Assembly (NCBI GenBank): GCA_031310005.1
Contig: CM062384.1
Location: forward strand, 1,736,001-1,800,000
DNA length: 64,000 nucleotides
Source: Dactylellina haptotyla
Taxonomy: Eukaryota > Ascomycota > Orbiliomycetes > Orbiliales > Orbiliaceae
Direction: 5' to 3'
Below are positions 32,101-45,390 of this stretch, in pieces (position 1 is the first letter of the stretch; every line of letters starts with the position of its first letter). Made by a program: the position numbers and the translations under genes. The notes beneath the pieces are model-generated. The model worked only from the letters and a program-made list of their open reading frames with translations. It was not told the origin of the DNA and did no database searches.

Positions 32101-32378
32101 GGGGTTAAGTGGCCATAAATACATAGCTCTCTTTTCCAAACAACACCATACAAAGTATATTGAGGCGACTCGAAGTTAAGTTAACTGGTTGCTGGTGTGT
32201 TTAATCGTTCGTCTCGGGAGAACAAAATGCCACCAGAGAACAAGGAAACAGTAACAAAACTAACTCAATAAGCTAAGAACTAGTGTAGGGCACCATGTAT
32301 TTACGCTTATATTCCGAGGTAGCTGCTCTTTTGTCCACATAAGCGCCAAAAATCACAGAACATTTAGACAATCCATTT

Positions 32379-35300
32379 TTAGGTTGATTGTTGTCTCTTT
32401 CTACGCTCTATCTTCAGTCCCCCAGCTTTACTAGTTTTTGCCCCTGATTCTCGGTTCCCAAATCTTAAATTTTCTGAGTCTGGGGAAGTGCTCTGGTATT
32501 CAGAGTGCTTCCTTGGCCGGCCGAGGTTTGAAGAAGAACGGAATATACCAACTGATCTCAAGCCAGATGAAATCATCGGACTTTGTTGTTTATGGGGTTT
32601 TCCTAAATACTGTTTGGTCTTTTGGGTCCTAGCGAATTCGCTGGCGATATTACGAACTAGTATAGCTGCGTCGTTTTCAGCAAGCCAAAGAATCATTGGG
32701 AATAGCCCGCTTCGTGTCAAAAGGTCTTCTTGGTCCCCATTTGCATCGCAGATACTACGAATTATCCGAAGAAGACTCAGCCTTACCACCGCCTTAGGAT
32801 GGGTTAGCTTTTGCAATGTTCGCTCAAAAAATTGAGAGTGTCCCATTGCACGAGCGATCGGTCCGCTAAGTCTGCAAAGCTTTTGAAATGGCTCCAGAAT
32901 ATTCTCAAATGTATTGGTTTTTGAACTTGTAAAACAAGTAATAAGTGCATCTGTTGCGGTTGGTTGAAGTAACTTGTCTTCTATTTGTGCGGGCTCCTCA
33001 TGTAACCTTCAATTTGTCAGTATTTGTAGGTCAGGGATCCCGATATATACGAATAAAGATAAACATACCAGACCAATATTGCTTCAAGCGACGCAACTTG
33101 CCAGTAAGGCTCCGAAAGGAGCGATACGAAGAACTCAAGTCCATTATTCTGCCAGAGATATTTTCGACCCAATCTCCCTGAATGTGCCATATCACAGAGG
33201 ATTGGCAAAGCAAATTCTTTGAGAGGCCTGTCGGTTCGTACGATTTTCTGTAATATGGGCACAATGCCATTCATGGCTGCCTCTTCCTGTCTTGACTTGC
33301 TGTGCCTACAAAGATTAAACATAATGCTCAATATCTGATTAGAGAGTTCCTAGGTAGAATTAAGAGTGTCAGATACAAATATAACTTCGAGAGTCAACCA
33401 ATTTTCTAACCTTAAACTGAGGTTTATGGGCGTTTTCAGCCAACATTTCGGTCAAAATCTCAATAGCGTTTGCATTTTGCAGGATATCCAGTGTTGTTGA
33501 TAACATAGACAAGTTCTTCACAAATTTTAAGATTGTAATTTGACAAGCTAGAGGAAGATCGTAAAGATCCTTTAGCAATCCTACCAGTGTACTTTTGTCA
33601 GCTAGTCATTCATCTAAGAATTTAGAAAGATTCGCACTTACTCTTTAGCGTCATTCTGTCAGCAATTACTTCCTTTACCTGGTTCTCTGCTTGTGAAAAT
33701 AAAAAAAATAAGTTGACTATTTTTTCACAGTAACTTTCATATCGATCCTCTTTTTCTCTGCATATTTGTGACAGAACAAGGGAAAGTGGTCTTAAAACCA
33801 TGTGTCGCGAGAGGATACGGCAGAAGTCGTTTTTTGGCGTAGAACCTTGCAATTTGAAAACATCCACTACGCCTTCGATTCCAGTGAGAACCAGCTCCTT
33901 GTGAGTTGAGTAATCATCTTCGATGAGTTCCACTAGCACGTTTAGACCTCCACAGCTAACGAACATTTGGAGTGTTAGTCTAGACATGTGGCAGATTTGT
34001 CGGATAAAAATCGCCGCTTCCAGCCTAATTTCTTTATGGTGATGCTTGGTTGCGAATTTGGTTATTGTAGGAATACCGCCAACAAAACATAGATTTTCTA
34101 GTAATTCGATATCGTTGAATGTTAACTAGCAAATAGTCAGCGGGAGTTCATGGGAGACTATGAGACATCAAAAATAACTAACAGCGTTAATAACGCGCAG
34201 TAAAGTAATATTGACATCTCGGTTCCGCCCAGATTCCAATACTTCTAATATTGGCAATAAACCATGCGAAGCGATTACCGCGGTTTTTGTGTCTGGCGAA
34301 TCTAAAAGAATCCCTAATAATTTCGCAGTAATGTCTTCCAAGTAGATACCGGTGTGTTGTGATTTGAGTGATTCTATATGACTTGAAACTTCCGTGCAAA
34401 GTCTGGCATGTTGATCACGGGCTATGTTGGCATCGAGGTCCAGCTCAGTGAGACCTTCCTCTAATTCTGAAAATGGATCATCATCCTCGTACTCATCAAG
34501 AATACCAGTTTTTGGATCTGTTGATTTCGGAGTTAGAAGGAGGCTGTTTTTCTTTGCGCTATCTTCGTTTCTTGTTTGACCTAAGACTTCAGGCGCCCAA
34601 AATATATCGGAAAAATCATCCTCTTCTTCTATTTCTGTGTATTTATGAATCTTCGCTGCAACTTTGAGTTCATCGAGGGAGGAGTCGTCCTTTGCGCGCA
34701 ATTTCCTTGTCTGAGATTCCTCTGCAAGGTTTTTAAAGCTCGACGTATCAGTTGAATTACTTCTTTGTATTTTTTCAGAGTGCTTCCGCGGCCCAAGATC
34801 GGAAAGAAGTGGCTCACGCCCACCACGGATGATACTCCTAGATGCCAATGCCTCCGAATCTTCTTCATAATCCAAGCTATCACAAAGTTGATCTGCAAAT
34901 GAGGAGAGGAAAGCCGATTTACCACCTGGTGGATAGGACCCGGACAAAGAGCCTGCCCCTGCAGCTAGACGCGGATTCGCTTTCGTTTGTTCCAGATTTA
35001 AGCCCATGCTTTTTAAAAAGTTAGCTTTTTTAGGTTTAATGGTCTCCATGTTTTCCTCTTCTTGCGTCTTATATCCGTGCGGCACTATATGAGTCTAAAT
35101 AAGTGCTCTTGCATAAAGTAAAAGAAAAACCAGATACTCAAAGGGCTTATCCGTACCCAACTTATCTCCAGCCAGCTGACTCTGATGCAAAATCTGACCA
35201 ACGAATCCGTCGTGAGATTTAAGATGTGTAAGGTCAAAGCTGCTTGAGTTTATTGAGGTTGTGAAATCATCGTCCCAGTTATCATCAAACGCTAGAACAA

Positions 35301-36850
35301 TAATAAAAGAGTGAGATCTGTACCAAGCATACTCCCGCAGGGACTATGGAAAGCTAAAGGGGTATTACATGATTCTTGAAGAGCGGCAAAGCCATCCCGG
35401 TTAGACGGATCCGCTTTTGAGTGCGAAACTAGGATCATGTAAGTTCTTCTATTCAAGTCGACGTATTCGTAAACAGATAGCACTTTGAGCGCACCTTGGT
35501 TTGAAATAATCGTCTTTGCCCGGGAGATATGCACATCCAATGGCATTTTTAGCGCTTCGTTCCACTGTTGAACACTTCTGACATCATCCACATATTTTGT
35601 GTTTGGTTCCTTAGATACGGTTCTTGTTTTGATGATCCAGGGATGTCTGAGCAATTTTCGAGCGGAAACTCTGAGATTGGGGTCTTTTTGAAAGCATTGC
35701 ATCAGAAAATCCCGGACAGCCTGATGATAGAAGCTTTAGCATATATTCATAAGAATGCCTTGAAGAGAGATAGGCTTTCCGAATAAAAAACATAATATTG
35801 ACGAACTATACGCTGAGGTTAATCGAAAAATAGAACTTACACCAGATGCGCCATCCGGGAGGGTGGGGTGATCATCACTAACGATTCGGAAGAGGGCTTG
35901 CATCGGGCTCAGATCATAGTAAGGCGGATTACCAGCCAACAACTCAATCACCGTGCAGCCTACACTCCTGGCGAACATTAGAAAAATTCATTTCATAAAA
36001 GTGGCTCTAATTACCAGATATCAGAAGCTGTGGTGGCTCCAACTAGTTCAATTACTTCTGGGGCCATCCAATAAGGTGTTCCGACGACTGTCGCATCATT
36101 GGCCCTTGTTGCTACGCCGAAATCTGCGAGTTTGATATGGCCATCCTTCGTGGTGAGGATGTTTGCACCTTTAATGTCTCTATGTATGACACCCTGTTCA
36201 TGAAGGTAAAATAACCCATCTAGGACTTGCCCCGTATACCTCCCAACAAGATGCTCAGGAAATTTCCCAAAATTCTTGCAAATGCTATACAGTGACCCAT
36301 TTTCGCAGAATCTGGGGAAGCCGAAGAGCAGCTTTTTTTAGAGATGACCTTCTAAGTTCCGTATAATTGAAATCGAAGCTTACTCTAGAATTATGTAGAG
36401 AGAATCCGCAGACTTAACGAACCCGTGGTATTGAACTATATGCGGATGCTATTTCGATTGATCCCACATACGGGTAGCAAACTTAACGCGTGTACTATGA
36501 AATTAGGAAGCTAGGCATAATTTGACTCACATTGAGATTTTTGAGGAGGTCTATTTCGCGCTTTAAAAGACATAAGCATCATTTATTCCATAGAATATAT
36601 TTCCTTGGCGACTTGTTACCATTATCGCACCCAGTTCACTCTGGGGAAGATCTGAAAGTCTTATTTGTTTGATAGCAACGGTTTCGCCGGTGGTATAGCT
36701 AATAGCTCTGTAAACAGACCCCGAGGCGCCACGCCCAAGACAGTCCCCTAGAGTATAATCCGAAAGCGAGGAGCTGCCCCGACGTCTTTTTCCTTCGCTG
36801 GATGTCATTTGGGGTTTCGAAGGCCGCGCATCGCCTAGAATTTCAACCAT
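32379..36850 (-). CDS. sepH: Septation-initiation-network kinase SepH (Cdc7 type)
   Basis: Serine/threonine kinase of the SIN, required for septum formation, homologous to S. pombe Cdc7 and Aspergillus SepH. Many exons. The kinase domain is N-terminal: [20 protein letters not shown], the VAIKQI lysine, [12 protein letters not shown] (about 36190-36160), [20 protein letters not shown] and WMAPEV (about 36065), then [15 protein letters not shown] and [11 protein letters not shown]. All catalytic residues are present, so an active kinase is expected. A long Ser/acidic linker (from about 35085: [20 protein letters not shown]) is followed by armadillo-like repeats such as [40 protein letters not shown] and [20 protein letters not shown], ending in a basic tail. 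I estimate 1,150-1,250 aa; not every intron was resolved. Confidence 0.9.
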
Positions 36851-37832
36851 ATTTAGGCTGTGATAGTCCTTAACTATCTTTCTTTGTGTACGTTTTCCCG
36901 TATTGATACCAACGTTCGGTTACTCCGTGGTAGAAAAGTAATCAATAGATTGAAACTAAGAGACACGAAATTTCATCAGTGGGGGGAGAGAGGATTCAGG
37001 AAAGAAAAATGTAGACAGAGATCAGGCAAATGCAAAGTAGAGGTTACCAGGGGTTTATATATTCTCGCTTGGGAGAGGGTCGCTTTTGGTGATGCGCTCA
37101 ATCTTCATTTTCAAATCTCCCATTCCGTGTATCAAACGATTTATGGGCGAATTTCCATCCCGGTCCGGTGTTTTGAACGCTGGAGGTTGCAATTGTTCCA
37201 GCTACGATTAGGGTATGGAAACGGACACCGAGATGAAATACTCAAGTATTCACTTAGGCTCTTAATTTCTGAGTGCGGTGCTCCCGGCGTTACTAATGAT
37301 AAGCCAGCGCAGTAGATAGTTGAGGAGGAATGTTCGTCAACCCCGCAGCGCGCTTTGGCAGCTTCGCTCAGCATAAAGGCCCATACATCAGCCAAGGCCC
37401 ACCCATCCAACGTAGCGACAGCATCAACACGTGACAGACACAAAAGCCCTTTCCCTAACACTCGCAACATAAAATATTTTAGCAAATGTCCGTCCCCAAG
37501 GCCAATTCTTCGGGCTCTTTCATCTACCCCCAGAAGTCAGACAGGACTTTGAAACCTAGTCCCTCAGGGTTGACGCTACTCTAACGAGCTCTCGAGATAT
37601 TCATGCATTATTCAACCAAACAGCTTTGCAATTGCATTTCTGATTGACCCAAGCGCTTGCAAGCTGTATCAAAAACCGGATACTACGGACTACCAGGTAA
37701 CAACACCTTTCTCTTCCCTTCATCGCCTATCAGGACCGAAATTTTAATTTTACCGAGATGCTAAAGAATAAGTTGCACGTTTATGGTATACACAAAACTA
37801 ATCATCAAAAGTAGTTGTAGGTAATCGGATGG
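36851..37832. other. Divergent intergenic region sepH / Mcp2-like gene
   Basis: About 1 kb between two divergent starts. A plus frame 36860-37315 and a minus frame 37485-37141 overlap one another and show no family pattern. No RNA gene recognised. Confidence 0.5.
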
Positions 37833-40218
37833 ATGTTGCTTGGTAGAACCCCAATACTCTTGCGCAATGTGCGCCACCTCTCTCAAAACTCCATCTCCTG
37901 CTATACACCCCATCGTTTCGCAGGAGGGGCAACCTCCTGTCGTCATGCATCATCATCACCCCCATACAAGCCTTTGCTAGTTACTATCCTTCGATCAACG
38001 ACAGGAGGGATTAAATTGAAATGGATTTTGGGAGTATCTTCTCTCACCATTCTAATTGGCGGGTGCTACTTCTCTGAAAGCCCTTATCATGCTGCCATGG
38101 CCTTTGAAAGAACATTGCGTGTGGTTTCTGTCACTGCTCATTGCATACAAGAGTCAGTAATTACGACTTTACCTGAGCCCTCGGCGTATAGCTCTAACAT
38201 CGCATTCTAAAATCCACAATCTTCCTTTCCTAGCTATCGATATACTCTTGCTAAGGATCAAAAATCGGGAGACTATGCATCTATCTTAAGTGATTGTCAC
38301 CAAAGATGTGCCAATCGTGTCCTCAAGGTGTAAGTTCGCACCGCCTACCTACGCTCGAGAAACGTATGCGATAATTGAGATTATTTTAGTATGGAAAAAA
38401 ATGGTTCAATTTTCATTAAGCTTGGACAGCATCTTTCTAGTATGGGTTATTTGTTGGTAAAGAGCCACCAGGATCCTGTATATCTCTATGGAAGAATCTA
38501 ATCCCTTACATTCACTTTCTAGCCAACTGAATGGACGGTGAGTATGTCCATACACTGTTTCATTAAAATATCACATATTGACAGTATTTAAGTCTACATT
38601 CGTCCCGTTACAAGATAAATGCCCAAAATCATCCATTGAGGATATCAATAGGATGTTGTTAGACGATACAGGTTGTTCGATATCGGACTTGTTCAGCGAA
38701 TTCGACGAAGAGCCAATAGGCACCGGTAATCCACAATCTCAGTACTTCTCACTACGCTATGTAAGCTAACAAAAAAGAAAGCCTCGCTCGCTCAAGTACA
38801 TAGAGCTCGGCTAAGGCGGAGCGGCGAGGAGTAAGTTTATCCCATCAATGAGGACAGGCATTTAGAGCATCCCCATTTAACTTATTTTCGTGATTTGTCC
38901 TTTCGAAACAGAGTAGCCGTTAAGCTCCAGCATCCTTCTCTAGCAGAGTGGGTTCCTCTTGACCTTAGTCTCACTCGATTCGCCTTAACGAATATTAAAA
39001 TATTTTTTCCGGATTACCCTATGGACTGGCTGAGCGAAGAAATGGAGCTCTCGTAAGATACTAACCCGAATAGTTTACAGTTTCAAACCCCGGTTAATGA
39101 AAAGGATCATAGGCTTCCTGTGGAACTTGATTTCGAAGAAGAGGCCAAAAATATATATCGAGTTAGAGACCATTTTAAAAGTATCCCAAACACTGCTTTA
39201 GTTGTGCCCAAAGGTATGATAGAACGTTCTATCAGAATCAGATTTATCAAAGGAATATTTTAACTAGTAAATATAGTGATCTGGGCCAAGAAGCGAATCC
39301 TGGTTTTGGAGTATTTACGTGGTTACCGTATTGATGACATAAATTCGCTTGATGGGGCTGGAATATCTAGGGACGAAGTATCTGCAGCATTGGCGCATAT
39401 ATTCAATGAAATGATATTTGGAAGAAATGCACCGTACGTAGCAATCAAAATGCCCAAGCAAATTTATTTCATAATTACTAAGCCCCCTTCTAGATTACAC
39501 TGTGATCCACATCATGGGAATCTAGCTATTCGCCCAAACGCATCTAGAAGTCACCCAAATTTCGATGTAATACTGTATGACCATGGTCTCTACAGAGATA
39601 TCCCAATCGAGACAAGGCGAAGCTATGCCAAACTGTGGTTGGCCGTACTCGATGGCGATGAGTCTCGTATGCGTATATACGCATCGCAAGTCGCTGGTAT
39701 CTCTAAGGAACAATTCCCACTGTTTGCTAGTGCTATCACCGGAAGAGATTTTATTGCACTTAAGAAATCGGTTTCCAGCTCGCGCTCAGATGCCGAAAGA
39801 GAACATATTGCAGCCGCCATGGCTGACGGAATGTTATCCCAACTAGTACAACTTCTCGCAAATGTTCCTCGTATCATTCTTTTAATTCTAAAGACCAATG
39901 ATCTTAGTAAGTTGCGTCACTACAATATGTCTGTATTAGCACTAATTTCTTGAAGCCCGTAGTTTAGACGAAAGTTTGCAATGTAGGACTGGCCCTGAAC
40001 GAAGCTTTCTCATAATGGCCCAATATTGTTCTTGGATCGTATTTGAGGAGGAGAAAGAGATTATTGCACAACATGGCGGAGTGTTCTCACCGAAAAACTT
40101 TGGTAGAATGGCTACAGCTCTATTGGTTTTTTATCGGACCAAGCTCAAACTTGTCTTTTACGAGATTTACCTTTGGATTTCTAGCCATTCCCATACGTCG
40201 CGGTTGTTACAACGTTAA
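37833..40218 (+). CDS. mcp2: Mitochondrial ABC1/UbiB-family protein, ADCK1/Mcp2 (Cqd2) type
   Basis: Atypical-kinase-fold protein of the mitochondrial inner membrane, linked in yeast (Mcp2/Cqd2) to lipid homeostasis and coenzyme Q distribution. Eleven exons in consistent phase give 595 aa: 37833-38185, 38234-38329, 38390-38456, 38523-38537, 38593-38725, 38782-38830, 38912-39052, 39113-39213, 39277-39433, 39494-39906, 39956-40218. Arg-rich presequence, one hydrophobic segment (WILGVSSLTILIGGCYF), then UbiB hallmarks: the KxGQ motif as FIKLGQHLSSMGYLLP, the Ala-rich loop GTASLAQVHRA, VAVKLQHP lysine, ELDFEEEAKN, LHCDPHHGN and DVILYDHGL (DHG for DFG). Exon 4 is only 15 bases (PTEWT). The 3' end converges with eif3f. 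Confidence 0.9.
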
Positions 40219-40528
40219 TGACATCTTAACGACCTAATCCTTCAGGGTTCCACGGCTCAGCAGATTGGAAACTTGCAGGTTAATAATACCAAAAGAGCGA
40301 GGTAGATTTATACTGCATAATATAACATTGAACAGGATTTATTCGTGGGATTACAATATAGATTGTTTGGGCAACCTCTAAAATTTCAAAGCCGCTGTCG
40401 CGAATTTTTGGATCAAAAACTCGAATAAATAGGGCCCAACAAAATATAAGCCTAGTCAGGTTTTATAGCGCTAGTAATCTAGGGAAAACCCGTCACGTCC
40501 CGTATCTCTAACTGCTATATATAGGGAC
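40219..40528. other. Convergent 3' intergenic region
   Basis: 3' ends of the Mcp2-like gene and eif3f; AT-rich, no feature recognised. Confidence 0.5.
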
Positions 40529-41803
40529 CTAATCCCTTTCTCTCTGTCTTTTGTGGTCAGTCTTTTGCGATTGCGCGGGTAGTGTTATCCCGGTTGCACT
40601 TGCAAGCTTGTTTGAAAGATCAATTTGTGTTCGAATCGTATTTGCCAAATAAGACACCAGTAGCACATCCTGAAGGTGTGTATTGAAGAGCTTCTCTAGC
40701 TCGGATGCTTCGATTTTTGGAGCTAGGCTAAGTGAATTCAGGAGTGTTTGACCAATTGCAACGGATGGTAAGGCATCGCCACTCTTAATCGATTATTAGA
40801 TAACCATATTCTGTTTGCATTTTGAGGTGTTTGCGATGGTGACTTACAACAACCTGGGAGACGTAGAAGCTGACTCTATTAAGGAGGTCTAAAAGCTCAT
40901 CGATCCCAACCTCTAAGCTGTGTATGTCAACAATGTTGTTAACTTGTCTCTCAAGAGACGCTCGCCCCATTGACAGAGATTCCACTATTGTGAGTTCATA
41001 ATATTAGCAGCCCATAGTTGAAGAGATAAACTAGAAACCCACTTACGAGCGTTGCGTTCGGTTTCGGCGTATTTGATTTCATACGGAACAGGAACAAACA
41101 GGCAACTATCCGCAGCTCTATCGGGAGTGACGCCAACAGAGGATGATATATATGTGCGGCATGTTATATCCTTACCCGGATTTGAAGAGACAGTTAAATG
41201 AACGGCCGGATACGGGTACGTTCCGTCACCGTTTGAGGCATAAAAATTTTGTATAAGGGCGCTGAAGGTGTTCAGCTCTGGTGATGTTGCATACCTACAG
41301 CTTATAAGTACCATATAACACTCAAACTCAAAGTTAAAGAAAGCCTGAAAACATACCAGCCTACTAGTACTTCCTTGGGGTTTGCTTTGAGATGCAAATT
41401 ATACATCTGTTTATGGTAGTCCATATCGACTTCAACCTTTATACACTCGCTTTTGGTGTTAAAACCTAATTAGACTCGGGAAACGTGAGTTAAGGCTGAC
41501 CTGCTCCTGGCTTTCGTTATGTCCAACTGCAAAACAGTTCCGTATTTCAATCTCTGATCCATCCTCTGATCTCACTCCCAGGAGTGTCCCGATCACTCTT
41601 TCCTGATCTGGACTTCGGCGCAAGGAATGATCAAGAATCGCGAAGAGTGCCTAAAAATGTTTGAGAGTGTTATTTCATTGATATACAGGAATGCACGAGG
41701 TTTGTGGGGATACCTGTGCACAAACAACCACCTGTAGCGGACTGGTGGTTATCGCACCGACTGTGGCCGGCTTCGTTAAATGGATGAAAGATTCCCGGTC
41801 CAT
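40529..41803 (-). CDS. eif3f: Translation initiation factor eIF3 subunit F
   Basis: MPN-domain subunit of eIF3 in cytoplasmic translation initiation. Six exons in phase: 41803-41714, 41650-41501, 41436-41357, 41294-41047, 40984-40848, 40783-40529 (319 aa). The MPN region reads [81 protein letters not shown] full JAMM zinc set (HxHx7SxxD) is not present, as is usual for eIF3f. The C-terminal helical part has [20 protein letters not shown] and [20 protein letters not shown]. The exon-3 acceptor is TATAAAG before GTTGAAG; a nearer TAG would break frame. Confidence 0.95.
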
Positions 41804-42429
41804 CCTGGTGGTGTAGCCTAGCTAACTAATATGATTATGTTGCTTTGTGCCGCGTGGAGAGTTCGTAAGAAGGAGGGTAATGGAATGAGTGCTGTTTGAA
41901 AGATTTTCTCGGAACTGTTTGCAGGTGTATAGTAGTTACGGGGTTTGGCAACGTCTAACGAACAACAGGAATATAACCAAAATCGAACAACAAATAGATC
42001 AACGAATACCAAGCGAATATATTCAAGCTTTTTATTTTATTTTTCAACAAATGAAGGCGGGAAACGGAAGAAGGAGATATGTTTACAGATACATATATTT
42101 TTGCCACCGATGGTCTATCGATATATGTATTGGCATCTTTATATTAGATACCGATAACTAGTAAGGCCCCATTTACATTGATTCCTGCCAAGGGACTGTT
42201 CTGGAATTAGGATAAATATTTTTTAGTTTGTGGGAAACAATAACACAGCCGCTTATACGAAAGCAAAAGGTAAAAATTAGGTTTCTAAGCTGCTATCCCC
42301 GTTTTGGAGAGGAGTAAATTTTTATATATGAGCGCAGAGGTAAGTGGAAATAAATACATATGTACTGGCGAACGAGACCACGCCGTCATAGAGATTATTT
42401 GCCGGTATGAGGAGCCTCGCTTCCTATGT
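41804..42429. other. Intergenic region between cwf18 3' end and eif3f 5' end
   Basis: About 0.6 kb, AT-rich in its second half. Short frames (41889-42161 plus) show no pattern. Confidence 0.5.
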
Positions 42430-42972
42430 TTAGGTCATATCTTCCTCGTCGGCTTCGTCTTTGTGTTCTTTCTGTTTGACAAGCTCTGCAAGATTTTCCC
42501 CCAGAGAATGATTTGTTTGGGGGCCAACACTCTGGGCCTGCAAAATTCTATCGCGTAGAAGCCTTGCAATGGCATTATCAGTCATGTGTCCCAACCGTAT
42601 CATTTTGCGATCAACATCGCGTTTCAAATCCCAGTTTGGTTTTTTCGGCTGCAGCGAGAGTAGGTCGATTGGCTTATCAGCCTGATACTCATCCGTGATC
42701 ACATTCCTGGTTTCGATAGCTATGACTGCGGCCTGGGACTCGAGAGTATCTTGGCTTTCCGAAGGAGCAGCGTCAAAGCCTAATTTCGGTGTTTTGGTAT
42801 CGACATCATAATTCCTGCCTGACAGGATAACAGCAGACGGATCGATCCCACGAATGTCGGTAGCATCTCTAGGAATTATAGATTCTGGTTCTTCCTGCTT
42901 TCGTTTGAGGTTACGAAGCTTCGCTAGTCGGTCTTTGCGCGCATTTGCCTGTGTCTCAAGGGACAGGTCCAT
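42430..42972 (-). CDS. cwf18: Spliceosome factor Cwf18 (CCDC12)
   Basis: Small NineTeen-complex-associated pre-mRNA splicing protein. Single exon, 180 aa. The N-terminal helix is charged (ANARKDRLAKLRNLKRKQEE). The central QPKKPNWDLKRDVDRKMIRL with MTDNAIARLLRDRI is the conserved Cwf18/CCDC12 block, and the C-terminus is acidic (HKDEADEEDMT). Divergent from the PPR gene at 43357. Confidence 0.88.
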   Translation of the reverse strand: MDLSLETQANARKDRLAKLRNLKRKQEEPESIIPRDATDIRGIDPSAVILSGRNYDVDTKTPKLGFDAAPSESQDTLESQAAVIAIETRNVITDEYQADKPIDLLSLQPKKPNWDLKRDVDRKMIRLGHMTDNAIARLLRDRILQAQSVGPQTNHSLGENLAELVKQKEHKDEADEEDMT

Positions 42973-43356
42973 GGCTAATAATATCCGCTGGAGTGTATAT
43001 TGTGTCTATGCTATTCGGTGCGGTTTATAATCTGGGACGATGCTTGTCAACTTTCATGAACGTGTTTCTGTCTGCCGCATAGGGCTGAGCCAAGGTCATG
43101 GAGGGTATGCGGCAAATTCCGAAACATTCCCTTCCAATGCGTTAGGAAGGGTGAAGGCAATATCTCGTTCTCTGCTTTTAATAAGATTGAATAAATTTTT
43201 AAATATTACTGGGCAAAGAAAGCCACACAAACACCACCCCAAGACTCACAATGCACATGAAACATAATAATACGAAATCTATACCTTCCAATCCCCTTTC
43301 ACCCCGCACACATTCTACCCCCGGCTTCCCCTACGTATACCGCCATCACAAAGTGG
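42973..43356. promoter_or_regulatory. Divergent promoter cwf18 / PPR gene
   Basis: 384 bases between divergent starts. No individual element can be assigned by eye. Confidence 0.5.
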
Positions 43357-45390
43357 ATGTACTTGTACGTAACGGCGTTGAGGAGACAGGTTTCCCCAAG
43401 TGTATACGGATGCTCCCGAGTTCAGTCCTCCTCCTTCCACCGCTTACGTAAGATATAATATATATATCATTGAACTTTGACACTGGCTTCTCTCTAATCT
43501 GACATTGTGTATATAGGGCATCCTTCAAAGTATAGTATCTGGCAGCTTCGGGATCAGCATGAAGCCATAAAGACTATATACTCTGTTTCTCGCCATACCT
43601 CAAAGTCAAAATGGCTTGTAATTAAGTCTTCACGGAAGCGACATACAAGTCTAATATATCCATCACGACCCATTCCCTATCTGGATCTCAAAAAAGAATT
43701 TCGATTTTCCTATAACTCTATTCCACTAGCTATAATCACAGACTATAGAAAACGCCTATGCAAACATTTATTATCACAAGGGCATAGTTCGCAGGCTATT
43801 TCGCAGAAATGGAATCAACAATTCGACTCTCCACGGCTTCCCGTGATCGGGGCCTATCTGATAGAAACGCGCAGGAGTCGGATTCTCCTTCGGGTTATTG
43901 AAGGCTATCTATCATCTCGAAATCCCGGGAATTGGTGGACCGACATAAACGCAAGTTCTAAGATAATTATATGGTGTATTGATAATCTGCACGAGACCCA
44001 CTGCCGCAAGAAACTGTCTTTCGAATCAGCACGTTCACGCGCCGAGCAAATACTAACCTTACTAATATCTATGGCCCGGCAGGGGGTTGGATGTGGTCTT
44101 GACCCGGTGCTTATCGGAACAAGGAGGATAAAACTATTATCTCATTTACTTCCTCCAGAGTTGGTTCCTCGTTTCTACGATGTCATTTGTTTGAGCAAAT
44201 CTAGGGTTCCAGAGAAAACACTGCTAAATATTTTACATATCCTTACGAATACCGGTATGTTTGTTCAAGCCATAGGGGTGTTCCAAAGAATCGCATCGAT
44301 GTCACTCTCCGGCCATAGAACTTCTTTGCCCCGAATATGGGAGTTCCGGCGACTTTTTTACAGACTCTATCGTGCCGGTATACCGATCCACCAAACGGAC
44401 ATTCTACGCTTCCTATCTTCCCTTGGGCCTATAGACCCCTTGATTTACAACATTGTCATCTACGCCGCTACTAGGGTCAATGATGTGAGCATAGCTTTGA
44501 CGCTAACCCGTGAATACGAAACATATACGTCTGTTGCATTGCCTTTAGATGCAATCGCTGCCATATTTATCATGTATCGTCGGCTTGGGGACACGGATAG
44601 TTTGAAAAGGGTATACATAGAGGCCGAAGGACGAGGATTGCAACCTCTACGGAACAGTTTCTTTGTTACAGCAGTACTTCTATTCGAGGCTTACAAAGAA
44701 AACACAACATACTGGGATCTCTGCAGCTTTTACAGCCGGTTCTTCGATACATCGAGTCTAACTCGATTGACACTGCCACTTCCGAGGGATCTGGAGACTT
44801 CTCTCGCAGAAGAAGGACATCTAGAGCCCACATCTGGCACTTTGGCAGTTATGCTTCACTCCTATCTTAAGACAACCGCCGGAAGAGTTGAAGGTTCAAG
44901 ACAAGCCTTAAGAGTATACGAGAGATATATCGATATCCTTCAAAACGATGTCGATAAACTGCAATTACAAATGGGAAATGAGCACCTCCTTGCGGTTATA
45001 GTTTCAGCAGTTGGCAAATATAAATCCAATCTCGGTCTTGCCCTTGGTATCATTCAAGATATGATCGATTTGAACTATCTGCCCGACCCTACAAGCATGA
45101 CCTGGGATTGCTTACTACGAGCGTCTATTTGGCATATGGATGTGAATATCTCAGAAAGGATTTGGGAAGCTATGTTGGAGCATGGGGTCTCCCCAACTTC
45201 CTATACGTACAGTGCTATGGTAATTCTTTATGCAACAGTAGGTGATCACAAAAAGGCGAGCATTCTCTGCGACAGGTTGGTTAACGAAGGATGGCCCACC
45301 GCCCCACATGTGCAACAGGCATTTGACATTTTCAATGACAAAGCTAGGCCAAGATCTTCCGATGTATCAAATACAGATAATCTTCTTTAG
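43357..45390 (+). CDS. Mitochondrial PPR-type protein, second copy type
   Basis: Two exons, 43357-43447 and 43517-45390, join in phase to 654 aa. The short first exon supplies a typical mitochondrial presequence (MYLYVTALRRQVSPSVYGCS, then RVQSSSFHRLRH), which is why I prefer this start to an internal ATG at 43507, which lies in the intron. The rest is helical repeats of PPR type, for example EKTLLNILHILTNTGMFVQA, LIYNIVIYAATRVNDVSIAL and SYTYSAMVILYATVGDHKKA. An organellar RNA-binding role is inferred from the fold. It is not a close duplicate of the PPR gene at 28.1-29.7 kb by eye. Confidence 0.8.

Noticed and set aside
36860-37485. Overlapping frames between sepH and the Mcp2-like gene
   Set aside because: They overlap antisense to one another and lack any conserved pattern.
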